DNA of 64,000 bases. It comes from Fischerella sp. PCC 9431. GTDB lineage: Bacteria > Cyanobacteriota > Cyanobacteriia > Cyanobacteriales > Nostocaceae. Location of the stretch: NCBI RefSeq assembly GCF_000447295.1, contig NZ_KE650771.1:431500-495499 (forward strand), written 5' to 3'. Below the pieces are notes generated by a model, which was given only the letters and a program-made list of their open reading frames with translations, was not told the DNA's origin and did not search any database. This document shows positions 8,914-17,696 of the stretch, one piece after another (the first letter of the stretch is position 1; the number at the start of each line of letters is the position of its first letter). Both the position numbers and the translations under genes were made by a program.

Positions 8914-8919
8914 TCCGGA
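8914..8919 (-). promoter_or_regulatory. DIF1-type TCCGGA promoter element of patX
   Basis: TCCGGA lies 57 bases upstream of the patX ATG with a TATCAA -10-like hexamer 19 bases further down. The TCCGGA -35-region motif is known from genes induced in developing heterocysts of Anabaena and from patX genes. The hexamer alone is short, so the support comes from position and context. Confidence 0.6.
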
Positions 8920-8965
8920 CAATTTCGTCAAAAAGTATTGTTTTTAACTGAAAAAAATATTGGAA

Positions 8966-10750
8966 TCAGTCATGAGTGTTTTCCACTAGTAACCAACGAC
9001 CAGCCTGATTGAGATAACCCCCAAGTTTGAGCTGTTGCCCATGAGGTGCAGTTTGCAGTAGTTCGTTGATTGGCGATCGCAAAGTCACAAGCTGCCAAAT
9101 TTGGCCTTTGTATGAAGCTGGGATCGTAATTGTGAATCTGTAATCTTGTTGGTTTAGCCGGTGAAAAATACCCTGAAAACAGTTAAATTTTTGTTCTTTC
9201 CCTATTTTTTTACTGCCGTGATCGTACTGATAAGCAGAGTCATCAGGATAATAGCCGTTACATGGATATACTTCGGGATTATCTAAGTAATACTGTTGCC
9301 AATGTAGCCAATTAACACTAGTAGGTGAGGTGTTGAATAATGGAATTACTGCTGTTGGTGCTATTTGATCCAGTAGTAAAGCTGTTTGCACAACTCTAAC
9401 GGGTAATTCTCTGGGCTGAAAATTCAACTCCACGCAAATAGCAGCAGCCATCCCTGCGGCTTGACCAATACCCATAACAACAGGTTGCAATCTAGTTGCA
9501 CCATTGGCAATGTGAGACACAGAAATATTCTTTTCACACACTAATAAACCATCAGTCTCTACCGGAATCAGACAACGATAAGGAATAGTAAAGGGAGTTC
9601 CCGTCCAACGACCTCCCCAACGAATTGATTTTGGTTGTAAGTCAAACTTCACACCAGGATAATGATGGTCATTAGCGTAATTACCAATGGCGATCGCATC
9701 TATATTTAATGCTGCTACCGTACCCCCTGCTACTGGCAAAATATCCTGTTCTCTAATAGTAGTTAGCCCTACTAGACGGCGACTTTCTCGGTAATAAGGG
9801 TGTAACGCGTAAGCACCTGTTTGATTTTGGATTTTCTGGATTTGGGGAAAGATACTATCTGCTAAACCGTAGCGACGACCAAGCTGATTTTGAATAAAAT
9901 GGGCAAAATTTTGACTATGCCAAAGACATTCTTGGTGAAATTCCTGTCTTGCTGTTTCAGAGTGGATTAATCTACCTATACCTTCACCATAATCATTTCC
10001 GTGAATCGGCCAATTAATCATGAACCTATTTCCTGGTAAACGCCCGTAGTTCAAAAAATTCTCAGCCCCATAGTCATCCCAAGCACCAGTAAACAGTGAT
10101 GGATTGTAGTTTGGTGCAGGTAGAATTTCTGGGGCAACGCCTTCACCGTAATCTTGCATCACTACTACCCAGGTTGGGGCTTGCACAGGATATTTTGCTG
10201 TGAGAGAATTAAAATCAGCTGGGGCGCTAGTTTCTCCAAACTCCGACTGCAACTCCCAACCCCAGCGATGAGGTATTTCAGCCAAAGCCAATAAATCTCC
10301 TAATTCTGTGGCGTCGAGAGTCACTTTGGCTTTTACAGTAAAATCTCGAAACCGAACGCCAGTTATACAATATCCGTCTTGAAAAACCTCTAAAGGCACA
10401 TATCCAGGAATCCAAAGCAGATTTGGTAATTTTCGCACCCAATCTGCAAAAATCTCCGCACCTATACGTGGGTCATAACTGAAAAAGCTGACCCAACTAT
10501 TATTCAACCCTCCTGGTTGTCGCTGCTGCAATTCTTGTAAAAACGCGCCCCATAAACCGGTTTGAAAAGCTTCTAATTCATTACCATCCGGTGCAGATAC
10601 ACCCGCAGACGTCAGCATTCCTCCTAACCAAGGAAATTCGCTGACGAGGATAGTTTTTACTCCCCGTCGCGCTGCTTGGATAGCAGCTGCAGTTCCACCT
10701 GTTCCACCACCGACAACTAAGACATCGGCTTGATATGTCTGATTCACCAT
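8966..10750 (-). CDS. FAD-dependent oxidoreductase (FAD_oxidored family)
   Basis: 594 residues starting at ATG 10750 with AGGTTAAAAG just upstream. The N-terminus carries a Rossmann dinucleotide-binding motif VLVVGGGTGGTAAAIQAARRG followed by a conserved LGGMLTSAGVS loop. The rest (DATELGDLLALAEIP, RESRRLVGLTTI, VSHIANGATRLQPVVMGIGQAAG) follows the FAD_oxidored family, with the late GQAAG helix closing the FAD site. The C-terminal 100 residues look like a separate beta-rich domain. The substrate is unknown. It is transcribed from its own short intergenic region, divergent from the VOC gene. Confidence 0.82.
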   Translation of the reverse strand: MVNQTYQADVLVVGGGTGGTAAAIQAARRGVKTILVSEFPWLGGMLTSAGVSAPDGNELEAFQTGLWGAFLQELQQRQPGGLNNSWVSFFSYDPRIGAEIFADWVRKLPNLLWIPGYVPLEVFQDGYCITGVRFRDFTVKAKVTLDATELGDLLALAEIPHRWGWELQSEFGETSAPADFNSLTAKYPVQAPTWVVVMQDYGEGVAPEILPAPNYNPSLFTGAWDDYGAENFLNYGRLPGNRFMINWPIHGNDYGEGIGRLIHSETARQEFHQECLWHSQNFAHFIQNQLGRRYGLADSIFPQIQKIQNQTGAYALHPYYRESRRLVGLTTIREQDILPVAGGTVAALNIDAIAIGNYANDHHYPGVKFDLQPKSIRWGGRWTGTPFTIPYRCLIPVETDGLLVCEKNISVSHIANGATRLQPVVMGIGQAAGMAAAICVELNFQPRELPVRVVQTALLLDQIAPTAVIPLFNTSPTSVNWLHWQQYYLDNPEVYPCNGYYPDDSAYQYDHGSKKIGKEQKFNCFQGIFHRLNQQDYRFTITIPASYKGQIWQLVTLRSPINELLQTAPHGQQLKLGGYLNQAGRWLLVENTHD

Positions 10751-10899
10751 CTTTTAACCTCACTGGCTTTCCGAATATATTTTCACCAATTACTTGGGAA
10801 TCAGACACTTGCAATATAAACTCATAACGATTATGATTTAATATAAAGAGCTAGATCGAAAATCCCAGGTATGGAAAACCTTTTTATCGGTGCTTAAAT

Positions 10900-11295
10900 A
10901 TGAACTTGATTCGCTTTGAACACATTAATCTTTCTTGTAAAAATATAGACGCCAGCCGGAATTTTTACCAAACTTTATTTCCCGATTGGTATGTACGTGC
11001 AGAAGGCGTATTTAATGGTCGGCGTTGGATACATTTTGGCGATCGCCAATTTTATTTAGCATTAAATGATGAGCATGAGCAAGAACGTGTACATAGTTCT
11101 TATGAAAATATTGGCATCAACCACGTTGGTTTTGTGATTAAAGATGGCGAAACCATGAAAAAATTGCTGGAAGATAAAGACATTGAATATTACACAATGT
11201 CAGCACCAGAAACAAAGCATAGAATCTATGTTAATGACCCCGATGGTAACGAAATTGAGCTAGTGGAATATAACCAAGACTATGCTTTGAAATAA
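10900..11295 (+). CDS. VOC (glyoxalase/bleomycin resistance) superfamily protein
   Basis: 131 residues with the two beta-alpha-beta-beta-beta halves of the vicinal oxygen chelate fold. His8 (FEHINLSC), His75-76 region (GINHVGFVI) and Glu in DPDGNEIELVEY are at the positions of metal ligands in this family. DPDGNEIEL is the characteristic C-terminal motif. Substrate cannot be inferred: members act in glyoxal detoxification, fosfomycin inactivation or ring cleavage. It is a single gene. Confidence 0.85.
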   Translation: MNLIRFEHINLSCKNIDASRNFYQTLFPDWYVRAEGVFNGRRWIHFGDRQFYLALNDEHEQERVHSSYENIGINHVGFVIKDGETMKKLLEDKDIEYYTMSAPETKHRIYVNDPDGNEIELVEYNQDYALK

Positions 11296-11334
11296 TTATT
11301 TTTGAGTGTGCGTTATTGATTACGCACACTCTCG

Positions 11335-13527
11335 TTACTGTTGTGGTAATGGTGGATGTTTGGCTGAATATTGTTTGACTAACCGAGAAATTTCGGGGTT
11401 ATAAAGTCGTAAATAATTCCAGTAATTACCAAAAACTTGACGTACATAATTTTTAGTTTCATCAAATGGTATTTCTTCAACAAACTCATCTGGATCTTGT
11501 GTTGGTATAGTTCGTAACCATTTAGCAACATTTCCGGGACCAGCATTATAACTGGCGATCGCCAGCAACGAGTTATTACCATATTGCTGATGAGTATGAT
11601 CTAAATACCAAGTACCCAACATGATATTGTCGTTGGGGTCTTCAAGGTTAATTTTTTTACTATCCTCTTTAATTTGAGGAGCAATCCACTTAGCTGTATC
11701 TGGTAATACCTGCATTAAACCAGTTGCATTCGCCACAGATTTAATTTTTGGTTGAAACCTTGACTCTTGACGAATCAATGCTGTCACCAACAAAGGATTT
11801 AGCTGGCGTTGTTTTGACCAATATTCTATTTCTTTGAGATAAGGAAAAGGATAACGAGCTTGCCAGTAAATTATTTGTTTACTTAAATTTTCATATTCAG
11901 TTTTTTCTTGTGGTTTTTCTCGGTCTTCCAACTTAGAGATTGCGTCAATTCCACGTAAATTTTCTCCTTGAGTCAGCAGCATCAAACCCTCGGTAAATTG
12001 TTGTGCTACTGTAGGTTGGGCTTTGTTGTGAAATTCAGCTTGCCATTGCAACCAAGCATCCCGATCTTGACCAAGCAAATATAATTCTTTAAAGGTTTCA
12101 GAACCGGCTGTGGGTACAGGGCGCGCCAGGGGAACTATTTCTGGTATTAACTGACGGACATTGTTGAAGTTGCCGACATTTAATCCCAAGGTCACCGCCG
12201 ATCGCCAAGCATAATAAGACTGGGGAAAATTGCTAATTACATACTCATAAGCTTGTTTAGCTTCCTGCATTTTCCCTAAATTTGTTGCCCATCTCCCGAT
12301 CCAAAAACCCGCTCTTGGAGCCAAAATACTATCAGGGTTAGTACTAGGAATTGGTTCTGCCCATTGCCATGCAGCTTGATAATCTTTGGCTTCAGCTTTT
12401 TCTAGTGCCATTTTCCAACGATATTGTGCTGCTTCTTCAGTATTTCCGTACTTGCTAACCAGTAATTCTAGTGCTGCATTTACTCCGTTGGTGTCATTTT
12501 GAGCTTGCAAGATTTTGACTTTTGCTACCAGTGCTTCTCCTGCTAAATCAGGAAAATTACTGATAATTTGGTCAAGATAAGGTAGAGCATTTTGACGTGG
12601 TTTGCTCATTTCTGCCAACCGCAGCAAAGCTGTACCTGTTTCCTGGGCTTCTGGGAAAGCACTAATTAGTTGTTTGTAGGTCGCGATCGCTTGATCTCGT
12701 TTACCATCTATTTGCAATCCCCGCGCCACACGATAGAGGTTACGGGGTGTCTTGGCTGATTTTGTGTAAACATCAGCTGCTTTGGCAAATTGATTATTTT
12801 CCCAGTAGGCGTTAGCAACAATTTCCCACTCCTCTGGCTTCAAAGTCGCATTTTTAACTAGATCATCTAAGACGGGTATAATTCCTGGTTGGTCATAGGC
12901 GTGTTTTGCCAAAATTAGTTGTAATTGTGGCTGATTGGGATTTTTTGCCAAGCGCTTGCGAATAATATCCCAAGTCAGGGGATGGGAAGGAAAAGAGGCG
13001 ATCGCTTTTTGGTGATATTCGGGTAACGCTATTAAATAAAGAGCTTTGACACTGGCTGGATCGGTAGGATAATTTTTGACCACAGCTTGTCTATCATCAG
13101 AGGCTTTACCCGCTTCTCCTAAAATGTCATAGGCTTGGGCCCTTTTCAGCAAAATATACGGCGCCAATTGTGGATAGTCTTTCTCTAGTCCTTGGAGAAG
13201 AGTTAACGCCTGTTGACCTTCATTACGTTCAACTAAATCACTGGCTAGCAAATAACGAGCGCGGTTCCGGTCTTGTGATGGAAACCCTTTGGCTAATTCC
13301 TCCAGTTTTTCTGCTCTTTGGCTGGGAGATTGGAGTACCAAAGAGAAAACAGCTGACTCAGCTTTACTTGCTTCTGTCAGTTGTCCTGACTGATTGTTAA
13401 ATTGCTTGAGCCATTGTCCGAAATATCTGCCCATCTGAGGGGCTGAAACCATAGCCCCAGCCAGAAAGGCGCATAGTCCTGCACCCACAATCAGAGAAAT
13501 TTGTTTTTTCTGTAGCTTCTTCAGCAT
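11335..13527 (-). CDS. Soluble lytic murein transglycosylase (Slt70-like) with TPR repeats
   Basis: 730 residues. An N-terminal membrane anchor or signal (residues 10-30, ISLIVGAGLCAFLAGAMVSA) is followed by about 500 residues of tetratricopeptide-like helices (repeats such as NQFAKAADVYTKSAKTP and AIATYKQLISAFPEA). The C-terminal goose-lysozyme-type SLT domain has the catalytic Glu in ALIRQESRFQPKIKSVANATG, then LMQVLPDTAKW and IASYNAGPGNV. It cleaves peptidoglycan with 1,6-anhydro product formation in the periplasm. The domain order is that of Slt70 enzymes. It is monocistronic. Confidence 0.92.
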   Translation of the reverse strand: MLKKLQKKQISLIVGAGLCAFLAGAMVSAPQMGRYFGQWLKQFNNQSGQLTEASKAESAVFSLVLQSPSQRAEKLEELAKGFPSQDRNRARYLLASDLVERNEGQQALTLLQGLEKDYPQLAPYILLKRAQAYDILGEAGKASDDRQAVVKNYPTDPASVKALYLIALPEYHQKAIASFPSHPLTWDIIRKRLAKNPNQPQLQLILAKHAYDQPGIIPVLDDLVKNATLKPEEWEIVANAYWENNQFAKAADVYTKSAKTPRNLYRVARGLQIDGKRDQAIATYKQLISAFPEAQETGTALLRLAEMSKPRQNALPYLDQIISNFPDLAGEALVAKVKILQAQNDTNGVNAALELLVSKYGNTEEAAQYRWKMALEKAEAKDYQAAWQWAEPIPSTNPDSILAPRAGFWIGRWATNLGKMQEAKQAYEYVISNFPQSYYAWRSAVTLGLNVGNFNNVRQLIPEIVPLARPVPTAGSETFKELYLLGQDRDAWLQWQAEFHNKAQPTVAQQFTEGLMLLTQGENLRGIDAISKLEDREKPQEKTEYENLSKQIIYWQARYPFPYLKEIEYWSKQRQLNPLLVTALIRQESRFQPKIKSVANATGLMQVLPDTAKWIAPQIKEDSKKINLEDPNDNIMLGTWYLDHTHQQYGNNSLLAIASYNAGPGNVAKWLRTIPTQDPDEFVEEIPFDETKNYVRQVFGNYWNYLRLYNPEISRLVKQYSAKHPPLPQQ

Positions 13528-13737
13528 TGAGACCCGCTGAAAGTTTCACATTAATTTCTTGCCACTCTAGCATTACTAATGCTGTAGAGAACGATTTTTG
13601 CTTTGCAATTTTTTATTGCACAGGAAAATTTGCAGTTAATCGCGATCGCTATGTTTATACTTTTGTTAAGAAAAAATTATCCACCTAATCCGGTTTCGAG
13701 ACATTTCAAAGTTCGATTTTGAACTCTTCTAGAATAC

Positions 13738-14574
13738 TCAATCCCCTATTGACGGTCTTCTTCCTTCTAAAAATGGAACTTCAAAACACTTAGAATGCAT
13801 AATAGGCCCGTGTCCAAAATAACCATCCTCCCCAAATAATTCACCGTGATCAGCCGTAATCATAATGTGGGTATTATCAGGACATTTATGAAATAATTCA
13901 GCAATTAATTTATCTACATACTCTACGCAATTAATTTGTTGCTTATGTAAACGAGTCATTTCCTCTGGTTCAAAAAACCTCTTTTCTTCGGATTTATTCC
14001 CAACTAATAAGAATTCATCCATATGTTTAAAGACTCCATGCACACCAGATATGCGAGGCAGTTCATCTCCCTTTAACATATAAGGATAATGAGTTTCACC
14101 TAAATTGAAAAAGTAAAAACGAGGTTGTTCATCAGGAAATTCCATTTCATGAATCATGGATGGAAAATCATGATGATTTGGCATTAACTTATAGTCATCA
14201 AAATACTTGTTAATGTTGGTAAATTGATTGAGAACAGGCATGGAAACTCTGGCGATTGTCTTATAGCCATTGTCTTGTAAAACTTTCGGTAAGGATAAGT
14301 AAGGCACAAAAGTTTTAAAAGACAGGTTTGGGATATTCAAACGATCCACCCATTTGACAAACTCCTGCTTGTACACTTGCGAAGCAAATACACCCCGTGG
14401 ACTTTGATGTGGAATCATGCCCATCAGCATAGTGTAGTGAGAAGGAGAAGTCCAAGATGCATAGCTATAGCGACACTCTGCTTTTCCTAGTAAATCCATA
14501 TTCGGTGTTGCAGCAGCTGCATAGCTGTCGTATCGGCAGCTATCCATGATGATATATACAAGATTGTTAGGCAT
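13738..14574 (-). CDS. Alkaline-phosphatase superfamily (sulfatase-like) hydrolase, short form
   Basis: 278 residues. The metal-binding start YIIMDSCRYDSY and the C-terminal MITADHGELFGEDGYFGHGPIMH match the sulfatase/phosphoglycerol transferase branch of the alkaline-phosphatase superfamily. At the nucleophile position the sequence reads ASWTSPSHYTMLMG: there is no Cys for formylglycine conversion, so Thr or Ser would act, which argues for a phosphate- or phosphonate-ester enzyme rather than a true sulfatase. It ends soon after VPFLEGRRPS, shorter than most relatives, so some C-terminal part may be lost. No signal peptide is visible. Substrate unknown. Confidence 0.72.
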   Translation of the reverse strand: MPNNLVYIIMDSCRYDSYAAAATPNMDLLGKAECRYSYASWTSPSHYTMLMGMIPHQSPRGVFASQVYKQEFVKWVDRLNIPNLSFKTFVPYLSLPKVLQDNGYKTIARVSMPVLNQFTNINKYFDDYKLMPNHHDFPSMIHEMEFPDEQPRFYFFNLGETHYPYMLKGDELPRISGVHGVFKHMDEFLLVGNKSEEKRFFEPEEMTRLHKQQINCVEYVDKLIAELFHKCPDNTHIMITADHGELFGEDGYFGHGPIMHSKCFEVPFLEGRRPSIGD

Positions 14575-14691
14575 GGGTACTGGGTATAAACACTAACTTT
14601 CCGAAAATTATACTTCTTTACTTAGTTAGAATATTTGCGATCGCCTACCTTCCACTCTGACGACACCAAGTCATACGTTAAAACTTTGTAA

Positions 14692-14743
14692 AGGATTGTC
14701 ACGTTCACGAGTAATCACTGCTTATGTAGTGGGTGACAATCCT
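14692..14743 (+). promoter_or_regulatory. Inverted repeat upstream of cydA
   Basis: Perfect 11-bp arms AGGATTGTCAC (14692-14702) and GTGACAATCCT (14733-14743) separated by 30 bases, ending 37 bases before the cydA start. It could be a two-half-site operator or a leader hairpin controlling cydAB. No known factor is assigned. Confidence 0.5.
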
Positions 14744-14780
14744 CACACATAATTTGTTCAACCAGTGAAAGGAAGAACTT

Positions 14781-16223
14781 ATGGAATTTCTCTCTAATAC
14801 CGTGGCGCTGTCGCGGATGCAATTTGCTTTGACAGCTATATTTCACATGCTTTGGCCTGTACTAACCACAGGTATGGCAATTTATCTTGTGATTGTAGAG
14901 GGAGTATGGTTGAAGACTCGTAACCCAGATTATTATTACCATGCTCGTTTTTGGTCAAAACTTTATATTTTAAACTTTGGGATTGGTGTAGCTACTGGTA
15001 TCCCGATGGAATTTCAATTTGGGACAAACTGGGCGCCTTTATCAGAAGCAATTGGTAACTTCTTTGGTAGTGTCATTGGCTTTGAAGCTTCTTGGGCATT
15101 TATGCTAGAAGCTGCTTTTTTAGGAATAATGGTGTTTGGTTGGGAACGTGTTCACCCGATTATTCACTTTATCTCAACGATTTTGGTTGCCGTTGGTGCT
15201 AACTTATCAACATTCTGGATTTTGGCGGCTAATTCCTGGTTACAAACTCCTGCGGGTGGAGAAATGGTCAACGGTAAGTTTATCGTCCATGATTATTTTC
15301 AAGGAATCTTTAATCCGTTTATGGCGGTGAGTGTGTCACATATGTTTCTTGGCACACTAGAAACTTCACTGTTTGTAATTGGTGGGATTAGTGCCTGGTA
15401 TATTTTCAATAATCGTCAAAGTGCCTTTTTTGCCAAAGCTTTTAAAATTGCCTTAGCAACTGCGATCGCTGTGGCACCATTGCAAATATACGTAGGGCAT
15501 CTCAGTGGTGAACAAGTATATCACTACCAGCCCTCTAAATTAGCAGCAATGGAAGCACAATGGCATACAACCCCAGCTGGACAAGCAGCAGATTGGAGTT
15601 TGGTGGCTTTACCCAATGAACAAGCCGAGAAAAATGACTGGGAAATCATCGTTCCCAATGCCTTGGGCTATATTTTGGAATTCAAGCAAAAACTTTCTGA
15701 ACCTGTGCGTGGTTTAAAAGAATGGCAACCAGCTGATAGACCACACCTGATCGGATTAATTTATTACTCTTTCCGGATCATGATTGCTATTGGCTTCTTC
15801 TTAGCAGGATTAATGCTAGTCAGCACTCTGCAATGGCTACGCGGTAAACTCTCACCCGAAAACATTGCCCAACAACGCCTGTTAATGCTGGGTTGGATTT
15901 TTGCTGCTCCTTTAGGATACATTGCGGTAGAGTCAGGTTGGATAGTCCGTTGTGTAGGCAGACAACCGTGGACTGTCTATGGACTGATTCGTACTGCTGA
16001 TGCTGCCTCAAATTTGCCTCCAACCAATGTACTAACATCTTTGATTGGATTTGCAACCGTCTACAGCCTTTTATTTTTCACCGTTTTATACTTCGGTAGT
16101 CGGATTATCCGTAGAGGGCCAAGACTCGATTTACCCATACCAGGCGTAGAAAACCAACCCGCAGTCGAAACTACTCCTGGAGAATTTATCCCCGATGAAC
16201 GTCCTGTGGAAGCACAACAATAG
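14781..16223 (+). CDS. cydA: Cytochrome bd-type quinol oxidase subunit I (CydA)
   Basis: 480 residues, multi-spanning membrane protein with AAGGAAG ribosome binding site. The family motif GRQPWTVYGLIRTADA is intact, and an N-terminal His in ALTAIFHMLWPVL sits where heme b595 is bound. The quinol-binding loop is short, as in CioA-type enzymes. It binds the hemes and oxidises plastoquinol or similar quinols, reducing oxygen to water with low proton pumping. cydB follows after 8 bases, so the two are one operon. In heterocystous strains it may help remove oxygen, but cell-type use is not shown by the sequence. Confidence 0.96.
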   Translation: MEFLSNTVALSRMQFALTAIFHMLWPVLTTGMAIYLVIVEGVWLKTRNPDYYYHARFWSKLYILNFGIGVATGIPMEFQFGTNWAPLSEAIGNFFGSVIGFEASWAFMLEAAFLGIMVFGWERVHPIIHFISTILVAVGANLSTFWILAANSWLQTPAGGEMVNGKFIVHDYFQGIFNPFMAVSVSHMFLGTLETSLFVIGGISAWYIFNNRQSAFFAKAFKIALATAIAVAPLQIYVGHLSGEQVYHYQPSKLAAMEAQWHTTPAGQAADWSLVALPNEQAEKNDWEIIVPNALGYILEFKQKLSEPVRGLKEWQPADRPHLIGLIYYSFRIMIAIGFFLAGLMLVSTLQWLRGKLSPENIAQQRLLMLGWIFAAPLGYIAVESGWIVRCVGRQPWTVYGLIRTADAASNLPPTNVLTSLIGFATVYSLLFFTVLYFGSRIIRRGPRLDLPIPGVENQPAVETTPGEFIPDERPVEAQQ

Positions 16224-16231
16224 GAGATGGG

Positions 16232-17245
16232 ATGGAGACACTAACTTATTTTTTACCGCAGGTATGGTTCGGTATCCTAGCTCTTTTCCTGTTTCTCTAT
16301 GTGATGCTGGATGGGTTTGACTTGGGAGTCGGAATCTTATCACTGACTGCTTCCAACGAAGAACGTCGTGGAATCTTAATGACTAGCTTGAGTAATATTT
16401 GGGATGCGAACGAAACTTGGTTAGTTCTCATGGCTGGTGGTTTATTTGGAGCATTTCCCCTAGCTTATGCCACAATTTTGAATGCCCTTTACATTCCCAT
16501 TTTGTTGATGATATTTGGGCTAATCTTTCGTGCTGTCGCCTTTGAATTTCGCGAACAAGCCCAACGCAAATTATTTTGGAATTTTGGCTTTGGTGCTGGA
16601 AGTTTTCTCGCAGCTTTGGGTCAAGGATTTGCTCTTGGTGGTGTACTCAAAGGAATTCAAGTAGACCAAGCAGGTCACTTTATCGGTACAACTTGGGATT
16701 GGTTGAGTTGGCAAACTATACTGGTTGCTTTAACTTTGATTCAAGGCTATGTTCTGATTGGTTCCACCTATTTAGTATGGAAAACCACAGGTGAATTACA
16801 GGAAAATCATTATAAAACTGCGAAGATAGCAGCTGTGACAACTCTGATCGGAGCTATTTTAATTACAATTGGCACTCCGATATTTTTCGAGTACGCCAGA
16901 GAACGTTTGTTCCATCGTCCCCAGGTGTACATATTTGCCGTGATTCCGGTGTTGGGAGTTTTGTTGATTTCGCTATTAATTAGAAGCTTGTTTCGCAAAG
17001 AAGAAAAAGCCCCTTTTATCTGGACAATCCTGTTGTTTTTGCTGACATTTATCGGGTTGGCAATGGTTGTTTTTCCCTACATTATTCCCACTGAAATCAC
17101 CATTTATGAAGCTGCTGCTGATCCGAGTGCGCTGGTGTTTATGATTATTTTCATTGGGGCGCTGATTCCGGTAATGTTGTTCTACAACCTTTATCAATAC
17201 ATTGTCTTCCGGGGTAAGATCACTGGCGGTCACTACGGAGAATAA
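16232..17245 (+). CDS. cydB: Cytochrome bd-type quinol oxidase subunit II (CydB)
   Basis: 337 residues with about eight or nine transmembrane helices. The conserved N-terminal region FLYVMLDGFDLGVGIL and the NETWLVLMAGGLFGAFPLAYA stretch define CydB/CioB. It partners CydA in the thylakoid or cytoplasmic membrane oxidase. GGAGATGGG precedes the ATG, only 8 bases after cydA. The length is normal. No cydX-like small subunit or cydCD assembly genes are seen in this window. Confidence 0.96.
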   Translation: METLTYFLPQVWFGILALFLFLYVMLDGFDLGVGILSLTASNEERRGILMTSLSNIWDANETWLVLMAGGLFGAFPLAYATILNALYIPILLMIFGLIFRAVAFEFREQAQRKLFWNFGFGAGSFLAALGQGFALGGVLKGIQVDQAGHFIGTTWDWLSWQTILVALTLIQGYVLIGSTYLVWKTTGELQENHYKTAKIAAVTTLIGAILITIGTPIFFEYARERLFHRPQVYIFAVIPVLGVLLISLLIRSLFRKEEKAPFIWTILLFLLTFIGLAMVVFPYIIPTEITIYEAAADPSALVFMIIFIGALIPVMLFYNLYQYIVFRGKITGGHYGE

Positions 17246-17270
17246 TTGATAACCCTTTCAAGTTTTGTAG

Positions 17271-17298
17271 GGTGTGTTGTCGCGTAGCGCAACGCACC
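17271..17298. repeat. Dispersed inverted repeat GGTGTGTT...AACGCACC
   Basis: Arms GGTGTGTTG and CAACGCACC with an internal GCG-TA-GCGC core. A degenerate relative is seen at 748-830. It lies 25 bases after cydB and may also end transcription, but there is no T tract. Confidence 0.6.
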
Positions 17299-17345
17299 AA
17301 TTATTTATCACTAATACGAGTGAATAGTATTAACTTAAAGCATTT

Positions 17346-17670
17346 AGGACTTACGCACTATACAAATTGGCTATTATTTGCATAATGATTGGTTCACAAC
17401 ACAAGTCTGTTGGTTCACAACACAAGTCTGTTGGTTCACAACACAAGTCTATTGGTTCACAACACAAGTTCGTTGGTTCACAACACAAGTTCGTTGGTTC
17501 ACAACACAAGTCTGTTGGTTCACAACACAAGTTCGTTGGTTCACAACACAAGTAAGTCCGTAGCGATCGCCTGAGTAAAGCCATAATTACCCGGTTAAAA
17601 TCGATAATACTCCCACAGAACCAAATATTTTTATACACATAATAGACAATTTGTACAGTGCGTAAGTTCT
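17346..17670. mobile_element. MITE-like element with about 30-bp terminal inverted repeats and 7-bp flanking direct repeats
   Basis: The left end AGGACTTACGCACTATACAA and the reverse complement of the right end AGAACTTACGCACTGTACAA match apart from two positions, and the match continues through AATTG-CTATTAT, for about 30 bp with three mismatches. The 325-bp element is flanked by AGCATTT on both sides (17339-17345 and 17671-17677), a likely target-site duplication. No transposase is encoded, so it would be moved by an enzyme elsewhere. Open frames inside it come from the tandem repeat and are not genes. Confidence 0.8.
17391..17553 (+). repeat. Eight tandem copies of a 21-bp repeat inside the MITE
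   Basis: Units start at 17391, 17412, 17433, 17454, 17475, 17496, 17517 and 17538 (last one 16 bp). Unit consensus GGTTCACAACACAAGTYYRTT. Copies differ only at the variable end (TCTGTT, TCTATT, TTCGTT), which indicates recent expansion. Because 21 is a multiple of 3, all frames stay open on both strands. Confidence 0.95.
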
Positions 17671-17696
17671 AGCATTTGTTATTTTTGCGAAAGTCT

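Noticed and set aside
17391-17553. Repeats considered as a CRISPR array
   Set aside because: Units are directly adjacent with no variable spacers of uniform length, so this is a tandem repeat and not CRISPR.
17351-17638. Long open frames inside the 21-bp repeats (Cys/Glu/Pro-rich on the minus strand and Gln/His/Ser-rich on the plus strand)
   Set aside because: They result from a 21-bp unit lacking stop codons, in several frames at once, and have no start signals or conserved features.
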